Assembly (NCBI RefSeq): GCF_012277295.1
Contig: NZ_CP051156.1
Coordinates: 992,001-1,056,000 of the forward strand
From: Wolbachia endosymbiont of Ctenocephalides felis wCfeT
Lineage (GTDB): Bacteria; Pseudomonadota; Alphaproteobacteria; Rickettsiales; Anaplasmataceae
Direction: 5' to 3'
Length of the DNA: 64,000 bases
This document shows positions 1 to 8,440 of this stretch, piece by piece. Each line of letters opens with the position of its first letter. The first letter of the stretch is position 1. The translations under genes were made by a program, and so were the position numbers. Under the pieces are notes generated by a model. It was not told the origin of the DNA and did no database searches. It saw only the letters and a list, made by a program, of their open reading frames with translations.

Positions 1-504
1 GTGAAAACCTAAATCATAACATGAGTGGAATAAGTAAGACTGTTAGTTATATTCCTAAAATGTTGCGTGGGATAAAAAAATATACTTTTGTTGGGTATCT
101 TTTTACTGAAAGGATTAAAGAAGCTGAATTAGACAGAGAAATCAGGGGTGGCAAAAAAAACGGACGTGGCGAAGAAGAAGTAAGTCAGATTGACGGAACA
201 GCCGTAAAAATAGAGATTATTCCAGATTTTAGCCCTTTAGGTTATAAAAAAGGAAAATTTATAATAGCTATACCAATTTCTAAGAAGCAAAAGGAAGTAT
301 TAGATGATCAAAGGAAGGAAAATGCGATCAGGATAATGCTTGGCATGTTTGTTCTAACTGCTACTGGAGTTGTACTTGTTCTCGTAATAGGGCAGTCATT
401 TAACTTGCCAGTTCTAGGTGCTGTATTGGCATCGATTATTTTGCTTGCTGGCGTAGCCAGAGCAATCCAACTCTTAAAAAGTAATACAATAGATAATGAT
501 CTCG

Positions 505-513
505 ATTCTGTTC
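505..513. repeat. 9-bp target site duplication, left copy (IS5 copy 1)
   Basis: ATTCTGTTC directly precedes the IS terminus GGCTTTGTTGCAT and recurs exactly at 1604-1612 after the other terminus. A 9-bp duplication is what the IS903 subgroup of IS5 generates. Confidence 0.95.
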
Positions 514-1603
514 GGCTTTGTTGCATCGCTCTTTGGATAGGAGGCAATGCATAATAAATTCATGAAGCTATCTCAAATTTAGCCATGCCTATTTCAGTAA
601 ATTTGTTCAGCAAATAACACTTGAGTAGCATTTCTTTCTCACGGTTAATCTCAGATTTGTTCCTAAAACTAAACCCAAATGTTTGCTTCAGTCGCGAGAA
701 AAAACTTTCTATATAAGATCTCTTCCCATAATTTATCTCTTTTTTCCACTTCTTCATACCATCTTCACCATATGACTTTATGAGCTTGATTGTAGAATTT
801 CTCTCAGCCATATAATCCAGCTTTGGATGCTCCACTGCATTGTTTTGCAGAGGAATTTTTGTCTTTATGCCAAGCTCATTGCACAATTTGTATAACTTCT
901 TTCGATTATATGCTCTGTCTGCATATAGTGTGCTTATATTGTATTTAGCATTAGCCCTTGCAATAAGATCACAGGCTCCATAGTGGTCAGAATAAACTCC
1001 ACTACTGTATTTTGCAGCTATGACTTTTTTGCTACCTATCTCCAGCATTACATGCAATTTTCTTGTTTGCTTATAGCCACGGTACTTTCTATCTGTACCG
1101 TTTGCCTTACTATGGCCTGGAATATTATTGTAGATGCTTATTCCAGTACTATCTATGGCGATCTCAATATTTTCCATACTGTTTTTATCATGTCTTCGAT
1201 CATTAATTTTTAAGTTAAGCTTTTTGAATCTTCTGGAAGCCTGGGAATAGCTGATAACTTGCAAATTTTTCCCTATTTGCTCAAGGTATCCCGCTATAAA
1301 CCCCACCGTTTGTCTTAGGCCTATTCTAAACAAATAAGTTATTATGTGAATTAGAATTACGACTTTATCACTATAAATATTGTTGCTACCGGCCATTTTG
1401 GGACTTTTTTCGTACCAATTTTCTATGGCATCGTTGACGTAATAAAAAATATTTCCTCTTTCTTGGAGAAATTTGTTATATTCGTAGCAGTTACTGACTT
1501 TCATTTTGACTGGCATATTTTTCCTTTGTCGGTTAAATGCCTGTTTATAATGAATTTCGTCAGTAACTCCCAGTTCTTTTTACTTTAGCTATGCAACAAA
1601 GCC
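514..1603 (-). mobile_element. IS5-family (IS903-like) insertion sequence, copy 1
   Basis: A 1090-bp element begins GGCTTTGTTGCAT and ends with the complementary ATGCAACAAAGCC. It encodes one DDE transposase on the minus strand and is flanked by a perfect 9-bp duplication. The terminal GGCTTTGTTG matches the known IS903 terminal repeat, which supports that subgroup. The copy at 14113-15202 has exactly the same length and differs at only a few positions, so the family has been active recently in this lineage. Confidence 0.95.
560..1516 (-). CDS. IS5-family transposase, copy 1
   Basis: This 318-residue DDE transposase catalyses cut-and-paste movement of its element. It has an N-terminal DNA-binding region, a first catalytic Asp in AIDSTGISIY, a second Asp in LYADRAYN, and the catalytic Glu in the RSYIESFFSRLK helix, the usual IS5/IS903 layout. 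The frame is uninterrupted, so the enzyme is probably functional. It differs from the second copy at about two residues (Ser/Gly near residue 44 and Leu/Phe in the STIK segment). It lies opposite in strand to the gene it interrupts. Confidence 0.95.
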   Translation of the reverse strand: MPVKMKVSNCYEYNKFLQERGNIFYYVNDAIENWYEKSPKMAGSNNIYSDKVVILIHIITYLFRIGLRQTVGFIAGYLEQIGKNLQVISYSQASRRFKKLNLKINDRRHDKNSMENIEIAIDSTGISIYNNIPGHSKANGTDRKYRGYKQTRKLHVMLEIGSKKVIAAKYSSGVYSDHYGACDLIARANAKYNISTLYADRAYNRKKLYKLCNELGIKTKIPLQNNAVEHPKLDYMAERNSTIKLIKSYGEDGMKKWKKEINYGKRSYIESFFSRLKQTFGFSFRNKSEINREKEMLLKCYLLNKFTEIGMAKFEIAS

Positions 1604-1612
1604 ATTCTGTTC
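1604..1612. repeat. 9-bp target site duplication, right copy (IS5 copy 1)
   Basis: ATTCTGTTC, identical to 505-513, follows the IS terminus. Gene sequence resumes at 1613. Confidence 0.95.
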
Positions 1613-2206
1613 CAAAATTTGGTGCTTTAGATGTACTCCCATGGAGAGAGCCTGCTGTTGTTGCAGTGATGCCAAGGAAAGCGACAAGTGAGGAGAAGAA
1701 TGATCTATCTAGATTACCTTCAAAGCTCTATGACACATTAAATGCGGTAAGTGACAATAGCAGAGCAGTTGCTGATCAGGTTGGTGTTGGTGTAGATGCA
1801 GTTGTAGATACATCTGAACATGTTAATTCTGCTGCAGATACACTAAAAGATACTGCAAATAAATTCAATCCATCTACGTGGTGTATTGCATTTCAGAGTG
1901 CTTGTCAGAGAGTTTCCCTCGGAGCTTTAAAGCGTGCTGCTTGGAATACTTGGTTTTCAGATAATGGTCACCAACCAACCGATACTAACAGCGGTTTAGG
2001 TTCTGTAGAAGACCTGAGTAGCAATGGGATGCAGTCAACAAATAGTTTAGATTCTGAAACTAGCACTCTTGAGGAACAGCTTCGTATTCAAAAAAAGCTA
2101 GAAAGAAGAGCAAGAGTAGAAAATAATCTATTAAAATCAGATGAAAAGACAAAAAAGCTAGAGAAAGAAAATGCAAAATTGAGAGAGGCCTTTTCAACAA
2201 GAAGAA

Positions 2207-2521
2207 ATGGATGAACGGAGAAAGATAATCAACGGTCCAGCAAAAGAGTTTATTTATGGCGAGTTAGATTCTATTAAGTTTTCAGGAGAAATAAGGAATG
2301 AGCAAGGAGGGATAGACAAGGTTGATCTTACATTACATGATTTTTCTTGTAAAGCAGGAATTCATTGGCGAAATAGTTCACTGACAACCTGTGATATTGA
2401 GAAACAGGATCATCCTCGTAATTCTCAAATTCCACCGGGTACAAAAATTAATTTTGAAAATGAACACTTAAATAAAGTACTTGAAAAGGTTAATAGACAA
2501 CCAACTCGTAGTGCAGGGTAA
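2207..2521 (+). CDS. small hypothetical protein downstream of the interrupted gene
   Basis: A 104-residue soluble protein of unknown function, without a signal peptide or membrane segment and mostly polar. Its ATG overlaps the last codons of the preceding gene by 8 bp and rluD begins 2 bp after its stop, so all three look co-transcribed. The start is the only ATG near the overlap. It could be translationally coupled to the upstream gene, whose 5' half is now cut off by an IS, so its expression may be reduced. No family is recognised. Confidence 0.55.
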   Translation: MDERRKIINGPAKEFIYGELDSIKFSGEIRNEQGGIDKVDLTLHDFSCKAGIHWRNSSLTTCDIEKQDHPRNSQIPPGTKINFENEHLNKVLEKVNRQPTRSAG

Positions 2522-2523
2522 AG

Positions 2524-3411
2524 TTGAGGTTAGATACCTATATAGCTGAAAAGTGCAGCATATCACGCAGCAGGGCTCAGAGGTTGATAAAAAATGGGCA
2601 AGTGAAATTGCTTGAGGTACCCATCACTGATAATGATCACTTAGTAAAGCCAGATGAGGAGTATGCGGTTGGTATTGTTTCTAATAATGAGCCTATTTCC
2701 ATTCGACCTAATTATGATATCAAACTTGACATCATGCATGAAGATGAGGATATCATAGTGCTAAATAAGCAGAGTGGGCTTACTGTCCACCCTGGTGCTG
2801 GCACAAATAGTGATACACTTTTCCATGCGCTGGTTGCACATCTTGGCTATAAGTCTGGAATTGTCCATAGGCTTGATAAAGACACCAGTGGACTGATGGC
2901 AATTGCAAAAAATGAAGGAGCACATAGCTTTTTGTCTGAATCATTATCAAATCGTCAAATAAAGCGGGAATATTTAGCAGTAGTGTGGGGAGTATTGTCC
3001 TCTCAACATGGAACAATAAAAACTAATATTGCTCCAAAACGTGGCAATAGAGAGATGATGTGCATAACAAAAACTATAGGTAAATTAGCAATTACTCACT
3101 ACTTAGTGCAAAAAATTATAGGAAAGACAAGTTTAGTAAAATGCATTTTAGAGACGGGAAGGACACACCAAATTAGAGTGCACATGAGTCATATTGGACA
3201 TTCTATAGTCGGTGATCAAGTCTATGGAAAAAATAGTAGCAAAAGTACAAAATATACTAAAAATTCTAACTTTATTTGTAATTTTAGCAGGCAAGCATTG
3301 CATGCTTATAAGCTAGGGTTGTATCATCCGAAAACTAAAGAATACATGGAGTTTAACTCCGATTTGCCACAAGATATAAAAACTTTAATGAATGAATTCG
3401 AAAACTTTTAA
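2524..3411 (+). CDS. rluD: RluD-type 23S rRNA pseudouridine synthase
   Basis: This enzyme isomerises uridines of 23S rRNA to pseudouridine during large-subunit maturation. The 295-residue protein has an N-terminal S4 RNA-binding domain (about residues 1-50) and a RluA-family catalytic domain. The signature HRLDKDTSGL lies at 115-124, with the catalytic Asp in the HRLD part (118), followed by a GRTHQIRVH motif typical of the family. HRLDKDTSGLM fits RluD better than RluC, but Wolbachia genomes usually carry both, so the exact site specificity is inferred. The start is TTG, placed by the S4 domain and by the tight spacing to the upstream gene. Confidence 0.85.
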   Translation: MRLDTYIAEKCSISRSRAQRLIKNGQVKLLEVPITDNDHLVKPDEEYAVGIVSNNEPISIRPNYDIKLDIMHEDEDIIVLNKQSGLTVHPGAGTNSDTLFHALVAHLGYKSGIVHRLDKDTSGLMAIAKNEGAHSFLSESLSNRQIKREYLAVVWGVLSSQHGTIKTNIAPKRGNREMMCITKTIGKLAITHYLVQKIIGKTSLVKCILETGRTHQIRVHMSHIGHSIVGDQVYGKNSSKSTKYTKNSNFICNFSRQALHAYKLGLYHPKTKEYMEFNSDLPQDIKTLMNEFENF

Positions 3412-3512
3412 AGAAAAATGTACAGTATTCATCTCCTTTAGTTAACTGCAGCTAAAGCAAATACAATTCACATAAGAAATCAATGATCGCGTCATACCTT
3501 TAGTATAAAAAC

Positions 3513-3540
3513 TTGCATTTCCTTAATGCATGTTTATAAT
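3513..3540 (+). promoter_or_regulatory. sigma70-type promoter for the 3558 gene
   Basis: TTGCAT (3513-3518), a 16-bp spacer, then a perfect TATAAT (3535-3540). The predicted transcription start leaves only a very short leader before the start codons at 3558 or 3567. Confidence 0.6.
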
Positions 3541-3557
3541 AGCATGTATATTGTGGT

Positions 3558-5039
3558 GTGAGGCCTATGAATCCAAAATTAAAAAAATTCCTAGTTATTT
3601 GTGCGTATGTTGCATTAATCTGTGCTGCTCTTGCAGCGATCTTTTTATCTTTTTATCTACTTGATGTCATTGTGGATATGTTATATGAATACCTTCTTGC
3701 TAAAACTTCAAGTGAAGCTCTAGCTTTTTTTGGATTGCTTGCAGTTCTTCTTGCTGCTTTACCTGTAGGCCTTGGTATACATATTCTCTGTTCTGCTCTT
3801 ACGGACAGAATCACAAGTAATTACGAGTCCTTTAAAAATAATAACAATAATAGTTTCTCTGAGGTGTATAACGATCCAACGGTCAGGATAAAAGACAAAA
3901 TCTTATTTTTTCATATATCTTTAATATATTATATTCAATCACCATTATTATGGTGCTCATCCAAAATACAGTTTGTGACTGCTGGGTTTGCAAGAGGCGA
4001 TGTAAGGGCAGCAATATTGCCTCTATTGATAAATGTTATATTATTAATACCAGTAATAATACTTGAATTAATAAAGTACCCATTAATAAAACTCTTCTCA
4101 CCTTTAGGCTTAAATGTTCATCAGCTTAGTTTTTTATTTAATGTAAGTGATGTAGGAACTGGTAGTCAAAACGTTCATACCAGAAGTTTTGAAGAAAGTA
4201 TTGTTAGATGTGCTAGAGAGTTAAAGATAAAATATAGAAATCAATTAAATGAGCTAGGTCAAGAGTTTAATGAGCTAGGTCAAGAGTTTAATGAGCTAGA
4301 TCGAGAGTTTAAAGATTTCATAAGTGGGCTAACAAACCAGCAAAAATCGATGATAGCACCTTATTTAAAATTGGATGGCTATAGAGAAGGACCATGGGTA
4401 AATTGGATGGATTCTAAAACTGGCTTAACACTAACACAAGCGATAAATTTAGTTTTGATTGCAGCAAGAGAGCAAGGTGCAGATAGAGAATTGCTGAAAT
4501 CCATACTATTAGTGCGTTTTGAGGAAAGTAACCGCCAATGCGGACCTGGTATGCTAAATCGTATTATTTATGCATTAAGCGGCCTTGAAGCAAGGAATAA
4601 TTTTGTAGCTCAGCTGGAGCCTCAAATGATAGGAGAGCTAGCTGGCAATTCTACTAAAAGATTTCTTGAAAGATATATATGTAAGCACTATCAGAAGATA
4701 AAAATCTTAAAAGAAAATTTTGATGATTTATACTCACTAAATTCTGGAGTGGATTTAAGCAACGCAAGTGACGAGATAAGGGATGGAGTTTCTTATACAA
4801 GAAATGCTATAAAAGAGTTTGTATTTAGAGAGCTCTACGTAAAATTTTACAATGATTATGGAGAACATATCAAACGAGGTGAAATAAAACAAAAGCTAAA
4901 AGAGTTAATAACAGATGCAGTTATTGATGCAGCAATATATGCCAAAATAGATGAAATCAATATTTCTGAAGAACCACCTACTTACCTTGAAAAAGTAAAA
5001 GAATTTGTAGCGAATCATGTAAGGTTTGCTGCTGTCTGA
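3558..5039 (+). CDS. hypothetical multi-pass membrane protein with heptad tandem repeat
   Basis: A 493-residue protein of unrecognised family. It has two strongly hydrophobic segments near the N-terminus (about 8-38 and 52-80) and a third around 150-178, followed by a long charged, helical, presumably soluble C-terminal part. At about residues 231-251 there are three copies of a seven-residue unit, NELGQEF twice and NELDREF once, encoded by a 21-bp tandem repeat. It looks like a coiled-coil register extended by slippage. Either GTG (3558) or ATG (3567) could be the start; the promoter just upstream leaves room for both. The 3' end overlaps the convergent TPR gene by 25 bp. Confidence 0.75.
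   Translation: MRPMNPKLKKFLVICAYVALICAALAAIFLSFYLLDVIVDMLYEYLLAKTSSEALAFFGLLAVLLAALPVGLGIHILCSALTDRITSNYESFKNNNNNSFSEVYNDPTVRIKDKILFFHISLIYYIQSPLLWCSSKIQFVTAGFARGDVRAAILPLLINVILLIPVIILELIKYPLIKLFSPLGLNVHQLSFLFNVSDVGTGSQNVHTRSFEESIVRCARELKIKYRNQLNELGQEFNELGQEFNELDREFKDFISGLTNQQKSMIAPYLKLDGYREGPWVNWMDSKTGLTLTQAINLVLIAAREQGADRELLKSILLVRFEESNRQCGPGMLNRIIYALSGLEARNNFVAQLEPQMIGELAGNSTKRFLERYICKHYQKIKILKENFDDLYSLNSGVDLSNASDEIRDGVSYTRNAIKEFVFRELYVKFYNDYGEHIKRGEIKQKLKELITDAVIDAAIYAKIDEINISEEPPTYLEKVKEFVANHVRFAAV
4248..4310 (+). repeat. three 21-bp tandem repeats in coding sequence
   Basis: Units at 4248-4268, 4269-4289 and 4290-4310. The first two are identical and the third has two substitutions. 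Each encodes one seven-residue unit, so copy-number change would stay in frame. Confidence 0.95.
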
Positions 5040-5779
5040 AGTTTTATAAATTTTAATCTTGCTGCTACTTTATGTGTAGGTATTATTGTACTTTCATTTT
5101 TTGACATGCTCAATGATTTCTCATAGAAAGTTGCAGCATTCTTAAAATCAGATAAATTGTCTAAAATAACCGCTAAGTTATAAGTATAAAAAACGTTACT
5201 TTGGTTAAGAGAGACAGCAGTTATCATATATTCTTTAGCTTTCGCAAAGTCTTTTTTGTCCATATAAAGCAAACCTAGGTTAGCAAGCAAAGGAGCGTAA
5301 TGCTTATGTGTCTCAAGTAACTTTAACATTTCACTTAATGCTAGGTTAGGATCATAATGTGAAACGATTGTGAGGAAATTCTCTAATATGTAAGGATGGT
5401 TAGGATATTCTTTTAACAATCTTTGATATATCTTTGTGGCTCTTTCATATTCTTTATTAGCATAATAAATGTTTCCCAATCCAATCAAGGCATTTTTATG
5501 GTAAGGAAATTTCGCAGTAACCTGATTAAGAAGAGAGATAGCTTCTGTTCTATTACCTGACTCAATAGAATCTTGTGCCTTTTTTAAAGTAGAATATATG
5601 TTAACAGAGTTTTGTGTGATTCTGATGTTAAATTTGTCACTTTTCTTTTCAAGAACATCAGGTTTGACATATTTTTTGTCAGTTTTTGTATTCTTGGCAA
5701 CGCTATCAAAAGTTTCCTGTATTTCTAAAGCATAAAGAGAAGAAAAGTTTAATAAAATTATAATACAAATTAATAACAC
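5015..5779 (-). CDS. exported TPR-repeat protein
   Basis: A 254-residue protein with a hydrophobic N-terminal signal segment (residues 1-17, ending near LYALEI) and at least four tetratricopeptide repeats between about 75 and 235, recognisable by the NALIGLGNIYYANKEYERA, LLANLGLLYMDKKDFAKA and YNLAVILDNLSDFKNAA segments. It is therefore probably a periplasmic protein-interaction scaffold. No enzyme motif is present and the partner is unknown. It converges on the membrane-protein gene at 3558-5039 and the two coding regions overlap by 25 bp at their 3' ends. The annotated start may be slightly short or long, because the signal peptide begins at the first residue. Confidence 0.8.
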   Translation of the reverse strand: MLLICIIILLNFSSLYALEIQETFDSVAKNTKTDKKYVKPDVLEKKSDKFNIRITQNSVNIYSTLKKAQDSIESGNRTEAISLLNQVTAKFPYHKNALIGLGNIYYANKEYERATKIYQRLLKEYPNHPYILENFLTIVSHYDPNLALSEMLKLLETHKHYAPLLANLGLLYMDKKDFAKAKEYMITAVSLNQSNVFYTYNLAVILDNLSDFKNAATFYEKSLSMSKNESTIIPTHKVAARLKFIKLQTAANLT

Positions 5780-5958
5780 GGTAAAAATCTAAGAGTGCCA
5801 ACTACCTATAGCGTATAATGGTAAAGATATTATTAATGTTGCTTCTGTAGAAATAAGCTAATAGACAACACTAAACGGCCAATGAAGCGGTTATGCTGAA
5901 GCCTTGCTGCTAAGTTCTATATCTATTCTAACAAAACATCTTAAATCCTCTTCAAATT

Positions 5959-5986
5959 TTGAAGAAAAGAGTTAAAATATTATCTA
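5959..5986 (+). promoter_or_regulatory. possible hemB promoter
   Basis: TTGAAG (5959-5964), a 16-bp spacer and TATCTA (5981-5986) upstream of the hemB ribosome-binding site AGAGG. The match is moderate. Confidence 0.4.
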
Positions 5987-6008
5987 GAATGATTTTATAA
6001 GAGGTAAA

Positions 6009-7001
6009 GTGTTTAATTTCCCAAATACCAGATTAAGGCGTAGGCGTTCAAGTGAATGGATTCGTAACCTGACAAGTGAAAATACTTTGTCAGTAAATGA
6101 CTTGATTTTTCCTTTGTTTGTTCATGACCAAAAAAAAACTACTGTGCCTATTTCTGGATTACCGGATGTTAAGTGCTATTCAATGGATGGATTGATATCT
6201 ATAGTTAAAGAAGCTAAAGATTTAGGTATTAATGCTGTTGCGATTTTTCCTGTAGTGGATAGCAAATTAAAATCTGAAAATGCTGAGGAAGCTTATAACT
6301 CTGAAAACTTAATCTGCAGGGCAATTTGTGCTATAAAATCGAAAGTACCTGAAATTGGTGTTATTGCGGATGTTGCACTTGATCCATATACTACCCATGG
6401 TCATGATGGCATTTTAAAAAATAGCCAAGTAAGTAATGATGAAACTGTATTATTATTGTGTAAGCAAGCGCTTGTTCTGGCAAAAGCGGGGTGCAATATT
6501 GTCGCTCCTTCTGATATGATGGATGGAAGAATAGGAGCGATTAGAAAGGTGTTGGATAATAATGACTTTCAAAATGTATCAATATTGTCTTATGCGGTAA
6601 AATATTGCTCTCACTTTTATGCTCCGTTTAGGCAAGTTGTTGGCTCATGTGGGCCGTCAAGTTCTATTGATAAGAGTGGCTATCAAATGGATTATGGAAA
6701 CATACATGAAGCAATTTGTGAAATTGAAATGGATATAAATGAAGGTGCTGACTTTATTATGATAAAACCTGGCATGCCGTATTTGGATGTGATAAAAACT
6801 GCAAGTGAGAATTTTAATTTTCCGATTTTTGCTTACCAAGTAAGTGGTGAGTATGCAATGATAAAAGCTGCGGCAAATAATGGATGGCTTAATTATAATA
6901 AAGTAATTTATGAGTCTTTAATTAGCTTTAAGCGTGCAGGTACAAGTGCAATATTTACCTATGCTGCACTTGATGTTGCGAGAAACATGGCTTGTGTATA
7001 G
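6009..7001 (+). CDS. hemB: porphobilinogen synthase (delta-aminolevulinic acid dehydratase)
   Basis: HemB condenses two 5-aminolevulinate molecules to porphobilinogen in haem synthesis. The 330-residue protein has the two active-site lysines, one in SYAVKYCSHFYAPFR (about 198) and the Schiff-base Lys in FIMIKPGMPY (about 253). The metal loop reads ADVALDPYTTHGHDG with Asp in place of the Zn-binding cysteines, the Mg-dependent type known from Pseudomonas. Translation starts at GTG, preceded by AGAGG. The last base of its TAG stop is the first base of an IS66 element, so the insertion abuts or created the present stop. The original C-terminus may have differed by a few residues. Confidence 0.97.
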   Translation: MFNFPNTRLRRRRSSEWIRNLTSENTLSVNDLIFPLFVHDQKKTTVPISGLPDVKCYSMDGLISIVKEAKDLGINAVAIFPVVDSKLKSENAEEAYNSENLICRAICAIKSKVPEIGVIADVALDPYTTHGHDGILKNSQVSNDETVLLLCKQALVLAKAGCNIVAPSDMMDGRIGAIRKVLDNNDFQNVSILSYAVKYCSHFYAPFRQVVGSCGPSSSIDKSGYQMDYGNIHEAICEIEMDINEGADFIMIKPGMPYLDVIKTASENFNFPIFAYQVSGEYAMIKAAANNGWLNYNKVIYESLISFKRAGTSAIFTYAALDVARNMACV

Positions 7002-7099
7002 TATCCATTCAGCCGGGCGGTAAAATAAAGAGTAGGCAAGGAATGCTAAAAAGGTAAACTAGAGTGGCTGTGAGGTAATATAGTTGATCTTTTAGAATT

Positions 7100-8440
7100 T
7101 TGCGAAAGTTTAAGCAGACTATAGAAAAGTTAGAAACAAAAATAGAAGAGCTTAAAGCAGAAAATAAAGCGCTAAGGATCGAAAACGCTGAGTTAAAAGA
7201 AAGGCTTGGCTTAAATTCAAAAAATTCATCTATACCAAGCTCCAAAGAATTATATAAGATGAGGGAAAATAAGCCAAAAAGTGACAGGAAAGTAGGAGCA
7301 CAGGTTGGACATAAAGGCAGTTACCGCCCTAAAATGGAGGCAGATGAGATGGTAAAAATAGAACTGCCCAATACGTGTGAGTGCGGAGGAGAAATTGCGG
7401 TATCAAAAGATCCGTATACTCATCAAAAGGTCGATTTGCCGGAAATCAAGCCGTATGTAGTTGAATATCAACTAGAGCATGGACGTTGCAAAAGATGTGG
7501 AAAAAGAAAAAGTAGCAAGCTACAAGAAGGAGTAACTGCGGACACATTTGGTCCAAGAGTTAAGTCAGTAATTGCAGCATTAAGTGGATTTTACAAGAAT
7601 TCGAAAAAAGAAGTGGCAAATATTATAAAGGACATTTTCAACCTGGATATCAGCGTCGGTAGTGTATCAAATAGCGAGGCTAGAGTGGCAGAAAAATGCC
7701 AAGAAGCATATGAGCAAATTGAGGAAGAGGTAAGCAAGAGCAAAATTTTACATATCGATGAAACTAGCCATTACAACAAAGGTAAACAGGGCTGGTGCTG
7801 GATGTTTGCGAGCAAAATAGGAAGTGTGATCAAATTGACAGAGTCAAGAGGGATGAAAGTCCTGGAAAATAGTAAATTTGGAAAGAATAACAACCTAGTA
7901 GTGACCGACAGATATGCAGCTTACAACTACTTTTCCAGCAAGAAAAGGCAGGTCTGTTGGGCACATTTAGCAAGAGATTTTGAAAGGTTGTCTCATAGTT
8001 GGAATAGCGAAGTGAAAGTTTTGGGGTATTATTTAAGGAATGTTGCTACTGAATTATTTGCATTGAAAAAAGCTCTGTTAAAGGATGAAATAGACACATT
8101 AAGGTTCATAAGAAGAGCAAGAAAATTACGCAAGCGAACGAGATATTACTTAAAGAATATATCAAATTTACCTGAGGCAATTGGAGCGTCTCGAGTAGCA
8201 AAAAATATCATGAAATCGGATCTGATGATGTGGAAATTTTTGGACGATCCAGAAAATATTCCACTGACAAACAACTATGCTGAGCGACAGATTCGGCATT
8301 ACGTTGTTTACCGAAAAGTTTCATATTTTACACAATCGAAACGGGGAAATATGTTTCTTGAGAGGATAATTTCATTGTACTTGACTTGGAGGCAAAAGAA
8401 GTTAAATCCTTTTCAAAACCTACTGGCTATTGCTTCTTAG
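7100..8440 (+). CDS. IS66-family transposase, copy 1
   Basis: A 446-residue IS66 transposase of the single-gene type (no TnpA/TnpB partners in the element, as in the ISBst12 group). It has an N-terminal coiled coil (about 1-45), a zinc-ribbon with paired CEC and CKRCG motifs (about 95-135), the DDE core including HIDETSH and VVTDRYAAYN, and the C-terminal NNYAERQIR block with the catalytic Glu. It starts at TTG. In this copy the upstream SD-preceded codon is ATA, where the other two copies have ATG. The stop TAG borrows its G from the nested element, but the protein is full length. Confidence 0.93.
   Translation: MRKFKQTIEKLETKIEELKAENKALRIENAELKERLGLNSKNSSIPSSKELYKMRENKPKSDRKVGAQVGHKGSYRPKMEADEMVKIELPNTCECGGEIAVSKDPYTHQKVDLPEIKPYVVEYQLEHGRCKRCGKRKSSKLQEGVTADTFGPRVKSVIAALSGFYKNSKKEVANIIKDIFNLDISVGSVSNSEARVAEKCQEAYEQIEEEVSKSKILHIDETSHYNKGKQGWCWMFASKIGSVIKLTESRGMKVLENSKFGKNNNLVVTDRYAAYNYFSSKKRQVCWAHLARDFERLSHSWNSEVKVLGYYLRNVATELFALKKALLKDEIDTLRFIRRARKLRKRTRYYLKNISNLPEAIGASRVAKNIMKSDLMMWKFLDDPENIPLTNNYAERQIRHYVVYRKVSYFTQSKRGNMFLERIISLYLTWRQKKLNPFQNLLAIAS
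8432..8439. repeat. 8-bp target duplication of nested IS66 copy 2, left
   Basis: GCTTCTTA immediately precedes the left end of copy 2 and recurs at 9901-9908 after its right end. It is native sequence from the end of the copy 1 transposase gene. Confidence 0.95.

Larger units (their letters stand above)
21..2214 (+). pseudogene. membrane/coiled-coil protein gene split by IS5 insertion
   Basis: The 5' part (21-513) and 3' part (1613-2214) of one gene are separated by an IS5-family element. Removing the element and one copy of its 9-bp target duplication joins codon base 513 to 1613-1614 as a CCA (Pro) codon and restores a single frame of about 364 residues with no stop. The protein has a charged N-terminal region, two adjacent hydrophobic segments at about residues 104-150, and a Lys/Glu-rich C-terminal coiled coil after about residue 300. 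I do not recognise the family. As it stands, the 5' ORF reads into the IS and stops at 552-554. The 3' ORF could restart at an ATG lying in the IS terminal repeat (1591), so a chimeric C-terminal fragment is possible. The small gene at 2207 overlaps its end by 8 bp, suggesting an operon. Confidence 0.85.

Noticed and set aside
5941..5986. A short similarity (CCTCTTCAAAT, TGAAGAA) between 5946-5986 and 16271-16312, possibly an intergenic repeat
   Set aside because: The match is short, gapped and in very AT-rich DNA; it could be chance, and part of it is explained by the possible hemB promoter.
7009..7245. A 78-codon frame antisense to the IS66 transposase start, also seen in the other IS66 copies
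   Set aside because: It repeats only because the IS repeats; it is the mirror of the Lys/Glu-rich coiled coil and has no start context.
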